Of a stretch of 57,391 bases of DNA, positions 8,803 through 17,627 are shown piece by piece. Position numbers and translations under genes: made by a program. This DNA is from Serratia sp. M24T3 (GTDB taxonomy: Bacteria; Pseudomonadota; Gammaproteobacteria; Enterobacterales; Enterobacteriaceae), in contig NZ_AJHJ01000029.1 in the NCBI RefSeq assembly GCF_000257645.1, positions 1-57,391 on the forward strand. The letters run 5' to 3'. Below the pieces are notes generated by a model. The model ran no database searches. It was given only the letters and a program-made list of their open reading frames with translations, and had not been told where the DNA came from. Positions within the stretch are counted from its first letter, which is position 1. The number at the start of each line of letters is the position of its first letter.

Positions 8803-9659
8803 TATTTACTCCGATTCAACCAAGGCATGGAATAAAACTCAACCAAGCGCATGGTTATATCGACTATTATTCCCAGCACCGCATAGATGATAATCCCCAC
8901 CATTATCAAATCGATACGCAAGGCATTTGAGGCAATATAGATAATATTACCAATTCCGCTTTTACTATTAACCTGTTCAGCAACAACCAGAGCCAAAAGG
9001 GAGGTGCTCATTGCATAGCGAATGCCAATTAAAATTGTCGGGAATGCAGAAGGAATGATAATTTGAAAAATAATACTTATATAACTTAATCCAAATGTCT
9101 CCCCAACCTCTACTAACTTGTTATCAACTAATTTAACAGCGGTATAAGTATTAATGTAAACAGGAAAAGAACATGCGAGAGCTATAAGAATTATTTTCAT
9201 TTCCTCGCCAATACCAAACCATACGACGAATAAGGGAATAACAGCAATAAAAGGAATAATTCGCACTATCTGCATTGAAGAATCGAAAAGCTGTTCTGAA
9301 ATTTTGAACAGCCCGTTTGCAATACCCAGCACAAGCCCTATCACCAGGCCAAAAAACAGTCCAGTCCCTGCGCGCGCCAGTGATGCTGGGATGGCGGATT
9401 GGACGTCCTCGTTTTTCCACAACTCAATAAACCCATTAAGTACGTCGCCGGGAGAAGGTAGTTGAAAACCATGTTGGCTGACGACGGAAGAACTGAGTTG
9501 CCAAATTAACAAGACAATCAAGGGGACTAAAATACGTATTGTATGCCGCAATGAAGGTAGAGATATTAAACGTCTGGCAGGTGGCAATTCTACCGGCAAA
9601 CTTTTCAAAATAACGGACCCGGAAGTCCTCGATGCATGGTCGCTCATTATAAGTAACAT
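8802..9659 (-). CDS. ABC transporter permease, SsuC/TauC type
   Basis: An inner-membrane permease of about 285 residues with six or so hydrophobic segments and the cytoplasmic EAA-type loop GETFGLSYISIIFQIIIP that contacts the ATPase. It belongs to the BPD-inner-membrane group used for sulfonates, nitrate and taurine. I took the ATG at 9659; a TTG at 9665 and an ATG at 9647 (MSDHAS) are alternatives and no strong ribosome site decides between them. It is the first gene of the eight-gene minus-strand operon that runs to 1518. Confidence 0.9.
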   Translation of the reverse strand: MLLIMSDHASRTSGSVILKSLPVELPPARRLISLPSLRHTIRILVPLIVLLIWQLSSSVVSQHGFQLPSPGDVLNGFIELWKNEDVQSAIPASLARAGTGLFFGLVIGLVLGIANGLFKISEQLFDSSMQIVRIIPFIAVIPLFVVWFGIGEEMKIILIALACSFPVYINTYTAVKLVDNKLVEVGETFGLSYISIIFQIIIPSAFPTILIGIRYAMSTSLLALVVAEQVNSKSGIGNIIYIASNALRIDLIMVGIIIYAVLGIIVDITMRLVEFYSMPWLNRSK

Positions 9660-9892
9660 TCCCAAGACATTATATGAACTATGTCGCCCAATTCATTCGG
9701 AAGACTTGAAGGTAAACTAATAAAGAAATCAAACGCCACCCTTCCTGATAGGAAAGTTAGTTTTACTAAAGACACGCAGACCCATTCCTTAAGAAATAAA
9801 AATACGCATGGGTATTCACTTAGGCAAGCGACAAAATGTAGTTTATATATCTAAATTAAGTATTTTGCATGGCACTATATTTATTTGGTAAT
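9660..9892. promoter_or_regulatory. Promoter region of the importer/dehydratase operon
   Basis: About 230 bp of AT-rich sequence lies upstream of the permease gene and must hold the operon promoter. An inverted pair acccat (9780-9785) and atgggt (9808-9813) brackets a ttaagaaataaaaat stretch. This could be a LysR-type (CysB/Cbl-like) site but the match is too loose to name. The outer side is cut by an IS26-like remnant, so part of the native control region or a regulator gene may be missing. Confidence 0.35.
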
Positions 9893-10116
9893 TAACGCTG
9901 AACCCAGCGATAAATCGTGGTGTGATCGACATTTACCCCTCGCTCAGCCAGCATTTCCTGCAGCTCACGATAACTGATGCCCTATTTGCAGTACCAGCGG
10001 ACTGCCCACAGGATAATGTCGCGCTGAAAATGACGGCCTTTGAATGGGTTCATGTGCTGCTCCTTCAGCTAAACAGCGGCATCAGTTTTCCATCGCCAGA
10101 ACTTTGCAACAGTGCC
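9893..10116 (-). mobile_element. IS26-like remnant with transposase N-terminus
   Basis: The end repeat ctttgcaacagtgcc closes at 10116 and matches the IS26 terminal repeat. On the minus strand the start of an IS6-family transposase reads MNPFKGRHFQRDIILWAVRW, then an in-frame amber codon (cta on the plus strand at 9982-9984) where IS26 has Tyr (YCKYGIS). The same amber codon is present in the longer copy at 46873-47681. Everything beyond about 50 codons is missing. Confidence 0.85.
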
Positions 10117-10434
10117 AGTTTGGTCCAGTCGCTGAGGGTATCGCCGTGTTTGTCGAGATAGCGGCTCCAGCCATCGTTATGCTGGAACAGCAACTTTGCG
10201 GGTCTCTGAATGTACATGGTGCAGAGTCTACAGGGCGGTAGCGGACAGGAAAAGGGCGTCGGTGCCAGCCGGCTCACGTCGCAGACGTGCTTAATTTATG
10301 CGGGTGTTAACGCGGTGATGTGGCATGCGCCACCACGCGAGCAGCCGGGCCCGTCAACCAGCACCGGCGTTGATGTGGGACTGGGGCTTAAAGACGATTG
10401 AGGCAGCAGCGCTGCCGTGCTCGCCCCGCAGGGG
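10117..10434. other. Unidentified fragment between IS26-like and IS1-like remnants
   Basis: About 320 bp with no complete gene. On the minus strand a short reading (MYIQRPAKLLFQHNDGWSRY and on) from about 10217 looks protein-like and is cut by the IS26-like end at 10116, so it may be the N-terminus of a lost plasmid gene. I cannot name it. Confidence 0.3.
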
Positions 10435-10670
10435 CGCTACGTTCTGGCCTACACCTTTGGCCCACGAACCGATGAAACGTGCCGTGAACTGCTTGCGTTG
10501 CCCGCCCCTTTTAACATCGGCATGATAACCAGCGACAACTGGGGCAGTTATGCCAGAGAAGTCCCGAAGGATAAGCATCTGACCGGCAGGATTTTTACTC
10601 AGCGTATTGAGCTTAACAATCTGACACTGAGGACCCGAATCAAAAGGCTGGCCCGCAAAACCATCAGCCC
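10435..10670 (+). pseudogene. insB: IS1 InsB transposase fragment
   Basis: The plus strand encodes an internal part of the IS1 transposase: VLAYTFGPRTDETCRELLAL, then FNIGMITSDNWGSYAREVPK and HLTGRIFTQRIELNNLTLR, ending in KRLARKTIS. Both ends of InsB and both IS1 termini are missing. It abuts the truncated MATE gene at about 10671, so IS1 was involved in trimming that gene. The sequence is closer to classical IS1 than the copy at 50127-50890 is. Confidence 0.85.
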
Positions 10671-10671
10671 C

Positions 10672-11772
10672 GAGACTCGTAGCACCCCGACGACACAGAG
10701 TTGGATGCCGATACCGCCCCACGTTAACGCCATGCTCCGCAGGAAGTCGGCAGCGGCGGCAGTGACTCCCGGTTCGGAAGAGACGAAGAAGGTGGCCAGC
10801 CTAGGGGCGGCTGCAAATACGGCGATCCCGAATGCCGAGAGTGCACCGAACCCATAGACGATGCCGAGGCGAGCGATCTTCTCCGCTCGGTCGACCTTGT
10901 CTGCTCCGAGATTCTGACCGACGAGAGTAGACAGCTCCATCGACAGACCCGCGGCAGGAATCGTGGCGAACTGAATGATCGTGGATCCGACGTCGTAAAC
11001 GGCGGTCGGCAGCGTGCCGAAGCCAGCAACCAGGAAGGACATCGCTATTAGGCCTAGGGCACGCGTCGACAGGTCGATCGATCACGGAAGACCAAGCAGG
11101 AAGGCTTTGCGGAGATAAGCTGGATCCGGCCGCTGGTTCTCCCATTTCAAATGAATTCCATGCCGTCCCTTCAGAAATATCGCGGTTCCGACCGCGGCCG
11201 CGAGGCCTTGAGTGACCATGGTGACCACCGCAGCGCCAATGACGCCGACGTCGGGCAGAGGCCCCCATCCGAAGATGAAGAGTGGGTCAAGCACGAAGTT
11301 CAGGAGGACGATGAGGAGTGGCAACCAGGTGCGGGAGATCCCGCGCATCAGCGCCTGGAACATTGCGTAGGTGAATACGAAAACTACGCCTATGAAAGAC
11401 ACTCGCATGAAGCCGAGCGCACCGGCGCGCACGTCCTGAGCCACTCCGAGCAGCGTCAGAAGGCCGGGCGCGAGCAGATATCCGGCAGTACGCACCATCA
11501 TCATGGTCTGGCCCGCCACATGGTCGACCAGATCCTGACAGCCGGCGCCGACGTACTGTGCGACGAGCACTGCACCGGCCATCGCCAGTCCCGATCCGAG
11601 TGCAATGACAAGGAACGTCACAGGAAAGCTGACAGCCACCGCGGCGACCGCTGGTGCGCCAAGCCTTCCGACACAGAAGGCATCGGTGAGCTGGTAGCCG
11701 GCCTGCAGAAGGTTACCGAGGATAATCGGCCTCGAGAGCGCGAGCAGCCAATCGTCCCATCGAGAATAACAT
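10672..11772 (-). pseudogene. MATE-family efflux transporter, truncated and with in-frame stop
   Basis: On the minus strand one frame encodes most of a multidrug and toxin extrusion transporter: RPIILGNLLQAGYQLTDAF near the N-terminus, then hydrophobic segments from AVSFPVTFLVIALGSGLAMA to GVIGAAVVTMVTQGLAAAV, a TGA (tca on plus at 11082-11084) directly after LLGLP, and the same frame continuing SIDLSTRALGLIAMSF through GLAPRLATFF-like segments. The 5' end has no start codon in this frame: an upstream in-frame TGA lies near 11775, whereas another frame offers MNYKIHDVILDG, which suggests a frameshift. The 3' end is cut by the IS1 remnant. It cannot give a working pump unless the stop is read through. 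Codon use is GC-rich, unlike the flanking operons. Confidence 0.85.
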
Positions 11773-11909
11773 CATGGATCTTATAGTTCATTGTTTCGTA
11801 AGCGCTCCTGCCCATGGCTATCGCTTGGTCGGGTCGCAACTCGCCTGCACGTCGTGCTGTATTCAAGGCAGGGCGACGTATGCGAGTGTGGTTTCGAGGG
11901 CAGAGCTGC

Positions 11910-12887
11910 TCAATTGAACGGCAGTAAAACCAGTTTGCCGTGCGCGCGACCAGCCAGGCTGATATCGAGTGCCTCACGCCAATCCTCGAGGGTGAAGGTC
12001 CGCGCGACCGGAATGACGAAACGCCCCTCGGCCGCCAACCGTCCGTATTCCACGAGCGCATCCCAGCGAAGCCTGAAGCCGCCTTCGGCTTTGACGTTCT
12101 CCGCGCCAGTCCGCACTCCTATCTTCTCAGCACCTGAGAAATCGGTGGCCGTGATGACGCGTGTAGCGTCTCCGCCTGCGATCTCCACCAGATCAAGCAG
12201 GACGTTGGCTGAGCGCGCTTGCAAGTTGACCGGCGCCGTATCCAGGAGAACATCCGGCGCGTCACTGGGCAGGGCACGAACGCGCTCGACCATGCCATCA
12301 CCGTAACCGACAACCAGGACGCCCATGGCGCGCAGCCGATCCGAGAAGGTTGCTCCAGCCGTCGCGATCACCAGAGCACCCTGCAGGAGGGCCATCTGGA
12401 CGGCGGCGAAACCCAACATCGTGCCGGCACCGTTGATGAGAACTGTCTGGCCTTTCTTGAAACCGGCCCAAGCGAGATAGCGGGTTGCCGTCTCAACGAC
12501 CATCGGTAGCGCAGCGGCATCCACATGAGACAGCCCGTCAGGAAGTCGGCTCCAGTGATAAAGGATAGCATAATCGCTCGCGCCTGCACTCGGATAGTCC
12601 ATGAAGTTGGCTGGACCAAATACGGCATCGCCTACGGTAACATCAGTGACACCTTCACCTATCGTCGTGATGGTCCCCGATACTTCCAGCCCAATGCCAC
12701 TTGGCAGTGTTCGCGCCGACTGGCCTCGGCACAGAGCCCAGTCGGCCGGGTTCAGTCCACAGGCGTGGACACGCACCACCACATGCCCTACCTTGGGTAC
12801 AGGTACCGGTGCCTGTTCGAACCGAAGGACGTCGGTCGGCTCACCATATTCGTGATAGCGGATCGTTCTCATCTTTTCAGCGGTCAT
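11910..12887 (-). CDS. Zinc-independent MDR/quinone oxidoreductase-like enzyme
   Basis: From the ATG at 12887 the protein is about 325 residues of the medium-chain dehydrogenase/reductase superfamily. It starts MTAEKMRTIRYHEYGEPTDV and has CGLNPADWALCRG, GLEVSGTITTIGEGV and the nucleotide-binding LINGAGTMLGFAAVQMA. The catalytic zinc ligands of alcohol dehydrogenases are absent, which fits NADPH:quinone oxidoreductases. The in-frame ATGs at 12944, 12905 and 12871 are alternative starts; 12887 has a GAGGG upstream. It is divergent from the TetR gene and shares its operator region, so it is probably the main target of that repressor. Composition is GC-rich, suggesting transfer with the MATE gene. 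Confidence 0.85.
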   Translation of the reverse strand: MTAEKMRTIRYHEYGEPTDVLRFEQAPVPVPKVGHVVVRVHACGLNPADWALCRGQSARTLPSGIGLEVSGTITTIGEGVTDVTVGDAVFGPANFMDYPSAGASDYAILYHWSRLPDGLSHVDAAALPMVVETATRYLAWAGFKKGQTVLINGAGTMLGFAAVQMALLQGALVIATAGATFSDRLRAMGVLVVGYGDGMVERVRALPSDAPDVLLDTAPVNLQARSANVLLDLVEIAGGDATRVITATDFSGAEKIGVRTGAENVKAEGGFRLRWDALVEYGRLAAEGRFVIPVARTFTLEDWREALDISLAGRAHGKLVLLPFN

Positions 12888-12948
12888 ATGCCCTCTAGGC
12901 GTCGCCATATTCCGAGGCAACTTGCGTAAGCGCCCTGGAACCATTAAA

Positions 12949-12992
12949 GTCAGTCACTGACATTAAAAGTAGATTTTATGTCAGTGACTGTC
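12949..12992. promoter_or_regulatory. Twin palindromic TetR operators in divergent promoter
   Basis: Two 13-bp palindromes lie between the divergent oxidoreductase and TetR genes: GTCAGTCACTGAC at 12949-12961 (perfect about its centre base) and GTCAGTGACTGTC at 12980-12992 (one mismatch). Their centres are 31 bp apart, about three helical turns. Together they also form a 13-bp inverted repeat (12951-12963 and 12978-12990). This is a good fit for two dimers of the neighbouring TetR protein controlling both promoters. Confidence 0.75.
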
Positions 12993-13012
12993 AATAGGAG
13001 TTGCAGATAATC

Positions 13013-13570
13013 ATGCTAAAAGTTCGAGGAGACGTACGTCGCCGCATGAGGGAGGCTGCTCTTGAGCTATTCCACGAGAAGGGCTACGACCGTACCACTG
13101 CCGCCGAAATCGCAGCGCACGCTGGCGTCACGGAGCGCACGTTCTTCCGCCATTTTCCGGACAAGCGCGAAGTGCTGTTCAACGAGGCCGAGTTGGGTGT
13201 CAGACTGGACACCGCGATCGTCGAGGCACCGCCTAAACTAGGTCCACTCGAAGTGGTAGTGTGGGCGTTTCAGTCGTTGGCACCGATGTTCGAGGAGAAC
13301 CTTCGGTTCGCCGAGCCAGCGCAAGCTGTGATCTCTCAGACACCCGCACTACAGGAGCGTCAGCTAGCCAAAACGGCCTTGATCACACAGGCAATCGCCA
13401 AAGCCCTCCTGCGCCGCGAAATCGACCCTGCGCTAACGGGCTTGGTAGCCACCACAGGCATGGCCATCACCGCACATGGTTTGCAGACGTGGGTCCAGGA
13501 CCCATCGTTGCCCTTAGTCGAACATCTTGATAACGCGTTCCGAGCGTTGCAGGGGGCTCTGTCGCATTAA
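13013..13570 (+). CDS. TetR/AcrR-family transcriptional regulator
   Basis: A 185-residue regulator starting at the ATG at 13013, preceded by AGGAG at 12996-13000. The N-terminal helix-turn-helix region (ALELFHEKGYDRTTAAEIAAHAGVTERTFFRHFPDKREVLF, read in parts) is typical of the family; the C-terminal ligand domain is divergent. The last codons and the TAA overlap the terminal repeat of an IS6-family element (13555-13570), so the native C-terminus was probably replaced by a few IS-derived residues. It likely represses itself and the divergent oxidoreductase through the twin operators. It is GC-rich like the rest of the island. Confidence 0.92.
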   Translation: MLKVRGDVRRRMREAALELFHEKGYDRTTAAEIAAHAGVTERTFFRHFPDKREVLFNEAELGVRLDTAIVEAPPKLGPLEVVVWAFQSLAPMFEENLRFAEPAQAVISQTPALQERQLAKTALITQAIAKALLRREIDPALTGLVATTGMAITAHGLQTWVQDPSLPLVEHLDNAFRALQGALSH

Positions 13571-13869
13571 AGCGTCATCAGGTAACATATTGTTTTTTTG
13601 ATGATGCCTGACTGTGTCCCTGGCCAGAAAAGCCTTCAAGTGCCTGCATTACCCCGCAGATGTTATTGCTCAGTGCGTTCGCTGGTATCTGGTCTACTCA
13701 CTCAGCCTGCGTAATCTCGAAGAGATGATGGCAGAGCATACCAAGCTTCATCGCTGGGTTATCCGCATGGTGCCGTTGCTGGATAAAGTCTTCCACCGAT
13801 ATAAATGCAGTACGGGGCGCCGGTGGCGAATGGATGAAACCTATATCAAAATCAGAGGCCAGTGGAAAT
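13555..13869 (+). mobile_element. IS6-family element, left half
   Basis: The terminal repeat ggctctgtcgcattaa at 13555-13570 begins an IS6-family element. The transposase start at 13614 reads MSLARKAFKCLHYPADVIAQ and runs to WRMDETYIKIRGQWK, where it is cut by an IS3-family end at 13870. The missing second half, beginning QWKYLYRAVD, lies 34 kb away at 47682-48164 in the same orientation and ends in the matching inverted repeat. Together the halves make about 800 bp, the normal size of the family. Confidence 0.85.
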
Positions 13870-14637
13870 TGAACCGCCCCGGTTTTCCGGGAGAGTATTT
13901 TAGTTGGGAACTCAGGCTGCCAGATCCTTATCACTGATGGAAGCATAATATGCCTGGTCGGCTTCTGCCGGAGGGATATGCCCCAGCCTTTCCAGCAGCC
14001 GTGCCACCGTACATCTGGCCACGCTGATGTTTTCCCGGAGTAACTGACGCCAGACTTTGCGGATGCCATACACACTGAGATTTTCATCGTACACGCGCTG
14101 TATCTCCGCTTTCAAAAGGTCGTCACGCTGCTCCCGCTGGCTGCGTTTGTCCGGATGCCGGCTGTACTGCTGATGCCGGTAATATGTCGACGGGGCGATT
14201 CCAGCTCGTGGCATACCGGTCCGACCCCGTGCTCACCACGGAGGATATCCACCAGGGGCGTTATTTTTTCCACAGGCGGTCGAACTCCGCCTTCGCAAAT
14301 ACGCGGAAGCCTGGCGCAGGATATCGTTGCTGCGGCGCAGCTCACGAACTTCCCGCTCCAGTTTTTCAGGTGCTGGCGCTCAGCGGTGGTGAGGCCACCA
14401 TCACCGCTGCCGGCATCGCGTTCATACTGACGCAGCCACATTCGGAGGGTCTCAGGCGTGCAGCCAATCTTCGGAGCAATGGAGCTGATGGCCGCCCACA
14501 GTGAGTCATAGTCGTTCTGGCTTTCGATAACCATACGAACGGCCCGCTGACGAACCTCGGGGGAAAAGCGAGTATTTTTAGTCATCCTGTTACCTCTATC
14601 TCAAAGAGTTTGGTCTCCAGGAACACGGGGCTGTTCA
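13870..14637 (-). mobile_element. IS3-family element, internally deleted
   Basis: Imperfect ends beginning tgaaccgccccggttttcc (13870) and tgaacagccccgtgttcc (minus strand from 14637) bound a 768-bp derivative. On the minus strand orfA starts at 14585 ([19 protein letters not shown]). The orfB part reads [20 protein letters not shown] and jumps from SVARCTVARL straight to LERLGHIPPAEA, so the whole DDE catalytic core is missing compared with the intact relative at 18592-19906. OrfA also loses frame after about residue 75. It cannot code a working transposase. Confidence 0.85.
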
Positions 14638-14668
14638 ACAAGCATGTAGCATATGGCCCGATGAAATC

Positions 14669-15649
14669 TTATCCCACAGTCAGTGGATATCTTAAAAAGT
14701 CCCTGATTTCCTCGTAGACCTGGTAACGGTTTTTCTCCAGCACCATCATGTGCGTGGCTTCTCCTATCTCCGTCCAACGCTTCCAGGGCGCTTTCGTGGC
14801 GCTGAGATACCAGGATTGCGCCAGGTCGATCGGCACATCACTGTCCCATTCACCATGCAACAGCAGAACCGGAACCCGAATGTCTGCAGGTTGATAAACC
14901 GGTCGGCCTGCAGTCCAGTAATCACGTTTATCCTGAACCGGGCCAGTACTGGCACGGATATGTCTGCGTTGGCGAAGATCGTCGTTTGGCTCTTCTGCCA
15001 GCGTCTGACGTGCCCACAGAGCGAAACCGCCTGCTGGGATCAGATCAGCTCGTTTGTGCCCTGGAACGCTTTGTAACCAGCGGGTCTCCACACTGTCAAT
15101 GTTAATATCCCGCCACGCTCCGAGCTCACCACCGGGATCCAGGGCTGTTTTACCACTGGTAAGCCACTGCGGTGCAATAAGAGCCAGTCGGCGAACCTTT
15201 TCATTATGGAGAGTCGTATACAGGCCCGTAACTGTCCCGCCCCACGACATGCCGATAATATTAATCTGTTCAAGTTGCTGACGTGCGAGAATGTAGTCCA
15301 CCGCTGTGGCAAGATCTCTGCTGGCCACATCGGCCTGGATAGAGGGAGGATTAGCCATAGCAGGTTCGCACATAGAAGCAGGACGGGCCGAACCGCCATA
15401 ACCACGCACATCCAGCGCCCAGACGTCAAACCCGGCGCTGGCCAAAAAATCCATAAATGACTTACCTTCCAGTGGTGTATCAAACAGGCTTCCTGATGAA
15501 TAGGTCGCACCGTGCATCATGATAATCGTGTGTGCGGCGTCAAAAATCTCCTGTCCGGCATTACGGCGATGACGTAACCAGAGGCCAATCTCGGGTGTAT
15601 CCGAGGGTATAGTAAATGCTTCACGGAGCAGCGGTTGTTCAGTACGCAT
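14669..15649 (-). CDS. Alpha/beta-fold hydrolase
   Basis: A 326-residue hydrolase with the nucleophile elbow GMSWGG in NIIGMSWGGTVTG. The oxyanion region is IIMMHGATYSSG, the likely acid lies in LLLHGEWDSDVP and the histidine in EATHMMVLEKN. It has no signal peptide, so it is cytoplasmic. The gene starts 11 bp after the MBL-fold hydrolase gene and belongs to its operon, which diverges from a LysR gene. A two-step breakdown of an ester or lactone is plausible, but the substrate cannot be read from the sequence. Confidence 0.9.
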   Translation of the reverse strand: MRTEQPLLREAFTIPSDTPEIGLWLRHRRNAGQEIFDAAHTIIMMHGATYSSGSLFDTPLEGKSFMDFLASAGFDVWALDVRGYGGSARPASMCEPAMANPPSIQADVASRDLATAVDYILARQQLEQINIIGMSWGGTVTGLYTTLHNEKVRRLALIAPQWLTSGKTALDPGGELGAWRDINIDSVETRWLQSVPGHKRADLIPAGGFALWARQTLAEEPNDDLRQRRHIRASTGPVQDKRDYWTAGRPVYQPADIRVPVLLLHGEWDSDVPIDLAQSWYLSATKAPWKRWTEIGEATHMMVLEKNRYQVYEEIRDFLRYPLTVG

Positions 15650-15660
15650 AAAAAATCCTG

Positions 15661-16542
15661 TTATTCAGATTGCCAAATGGGACCTTTACCACCCTGAGTC
15701 ACCCGTCCAACTGACGTACCAGGAAAGTGCGTGGTGAAAAGCAGAGCGTTCGTTTCCAGGGCTAGTGACAGAATCTTCTTCCGGGACTGGAGGGCTTCCT
15801 CAGGGAACTCACAAAATGCGGTGCCCCATTCCTGTTGCGCTACCTGAACCGGGCTGTGTAATACATCCCCCAAGAATAGTGCCGTCTCCCCGTTACCACT
15901 TAGGCTGAAAGAAAGGTGGTCAACGCTGTGTCCGGGTGAACGGTGTATTTGCAGACCAGGAAACACTTCACTGGCCTCAGCATGCAACAGCGTTGCCTGA
16001 CCTGCGTCGACGACCGGGATAACACTATCTTCCATCGCCCCCAGGCTGGGCCGACGAACATTTGCGGGGTCACTGTAAAATTCAAGTTCACGGGCAGAAA
16101 AGTAATATTTCGCACGCGGGAATGTTGGTACCCAGCCTTTCGATGTAAGAACCGTATTCCACCCGACGTGATCCACATGCAGATGTGTCAATACCACCGA
16201 GTCCACGTCTTCAGGCTGTATCCCCGCCTCCTCAAGTGCATCCAGCCAGCCGCTGCGCATCAGGTTGAATTTCGGATTACCCGGCCGGACTTTATCGTTA
16301 CCTGAGGCGGTATCAATAATAATGACCCGGTCATCCGTTTCTACCAGCCAGCTATGGGTACTCAGGGCAATTGTCTCTTCTGTTGTGTTGACTAAACCTG
16401 CCTTAACGTGTGCCACTTCTGCTGAGGCAGCGCTAACATCCCAATCAGGAAAAAGTGCCCGTGCGGAGACGCCGTCACTTTCCTGCTCTGGAATTTTCGT
16501 TACGCGTGCGCCAGCCACATGCCAGCTATGAAGTCTGCTCAT
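15661..16542 (-). CDS. MBL-fold metallo-hydrolase
   Basis: A 293-residue metallo-beta-lactamase-fold enzyme. The metal motif is THLHVDHVGWN, with further ligands in SPGHSVDHLSF and FLGDVLHSP and a C-terminal TTHFPG. This is the HxHxDH family pattern that includes lactonases such as AttM/AiiA as well as many esterases. No signal peptide is seen, which argues against a periplasmic beta-lactamase. It forms a two-gene operon with the alpha/beta hydrolase and is divergent from the LysR regulator, 112 bp away. Quorum-signal degradation is possible but not shown. Confidence 0.9.
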   Translation of the reverse strand: MSRLHSWHVAGARVTKIPEQESDGVSARALFPDWDVSAASAEVAHVKAGLVNTTEETIALSTHSWLVETDDRVIIIDTASGNDKVRPGNPKFNLMRSGWLDALEEAGIQPEDVDSVVLTHLHVDHVGWNTVLTSKGWVPTFPRAKYYFSARELEFYSDPANVRRPSLGAMEDSVIPVVDAGQATLLHAEASEVFPGLQIHRSPGHSVDHLSFSLSGNGETALFLGDVLHSPVQVAQQEWGTAFCEFPEEALQSRKKILSLALETNALLFTTHFPGTSVGRVTQGGKGPIWQSE

Positions 16543-16654
16543 TTACTTTCTCCTGCTTTCAAACGATAAAGTGATGTTAAACTTTTAAAAAAAGCCAACA
16601 ACCCATCGCAAAGCAAACTAAAGTTGCAATATTCGCAACGATGAAGGGAAGATA

Positions 16655-17551
16655 GTGGATAAATTCACCGCCATGCAGATATTTGTACAGGTCGTTGAAT
16701 CAGGCGCTTTTATACGTGCCGCAGAGGCTTTGGGCATGCCGAAGTCAACCGTCACGCGACAGATACAGGCCCTGGAAACTGAGCTAAAAGTTAAGCTGCT
16801 GCACCGTTCTTCACGCCGCCTCAGACTGACCCATCAGGGAGAGCAGTACTATAATGGAGTCCGTCCTGTTATTGAGCAGATCCGGATGCTTGATGACAGC
16901 CTTAAAAGAAACGAGTCAGAGGAGAGCGGGCAGCTCAGGATAGAGCTACCCGGTGCACTGGCCTGCCACCTCGTTATCCCCTGGCTGCCAGAATTTATGA
17001 CCCGTTACCCACATATTCAGGTACAGCTCAGCACAGGAAACCGGGCATCCGACCTTATCGAACAGCAGATTGACTGCGTTATCCGCATTGGTCCGATACG
17101 CAACGATTTGTTGATTGCCCGATCTTTGGGAGAGCTTAGAATGACCACCTGTGCCTCACCTGATTATCTCAGGCGCACAGGCATCCCCACACATCCGGCA
17201 CAGTTGCAAGGACATCAGCTTATACAGGTTAGATCGCCTCAGACAGGTCGTTCTTTTGAGCATGCCGTCAGCCACATTGATGGCTCAGTATCGCTGAAGG
17301 GGCCCTGGGAACTTTCGGTTAACGATGCCTCCGCAGCTCTGGCAGCAGCAGAAGCGGGGATTGGTATTGTGCATACCTATAAGTTTCTGACCACATCGGC
17401 AGTCAGCGAAGGGCGGCTTGTGCCACTGTTTACCAAATGGCAACCAGATGCCGTTCCTGTGCATATCGCCTGGCCGGAAAACCGCCATGTTTCCTCGCGC
17501 GTTAGGCTGTTTATTGACTGGATCCGTGTACAGTTCTCGCGGCTGGAGTAG
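16655..17551 (+). CDS. LysR-family transcriptional regulator
   Basis: A 298-residue regulator with a clear N-terminal winged helix: MDKFTAMQIFVQVVESGAF, then AAEALGMPKSTVTRQIQALE as the helix-turn-helix. The rest is the effector-binding domain. This subgroup (CrgA/AaeR-like start) often controls a divergent enzyme operon, here the MBL-fold and alpha/beta hydrolase genes. The 112-bp gap between the divergent starts is the likely binding region. The 3' end lies 76 bp before an IS26-like deletion derivative. Confidence 0.93.
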   Translation: MDKFTAMQIFVQVVESGAFIRAAEALGMPKSTVTRQIQALETELKVKLLHRSSRRLRLTHQGEQYYNGVRPVIEQIRMLDDSLKRNESEESGQLRIELPGALACHLVIPWLPEFMTRYPHIQVQLSTGNRASDLIEQQIDCVIRIGPIRNDLLIARSLGELRMTTCASPDYLRRTGIPTHPAQLQGHQLIQVRSPQTGRSFEHAVSHIDGSVSLKGPWELSVNDASAALAAAEAGIGIVHTYKFLTTSAVSEGRLVPLFTKWQPDAVPVHIAWPENRHVSSRVRLFIDWIRVQFSRLE

Positions 17552-17627
17552 CATCCGCCATATAACATATTCGTCCATCACGTCTGTTTTCCGGTAATGA
17601 CTCCAATTTACTGATAGTGTTTTATAT

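Noticed and set aside
11151..11786. 211-residue plus-strand reading opposite the MATE gene
   Set aside because: It is a His/Asp/Glu-rich antisense frame typical of GC-rich membrane-protein genes, with no family resemblance.
15661..16542. MBL-fold protein as a beta-lactamase
   Set aside because: There is no signal peptide and the general HLHVDHVG pattern is shared by many non-lactamase hydrolases.
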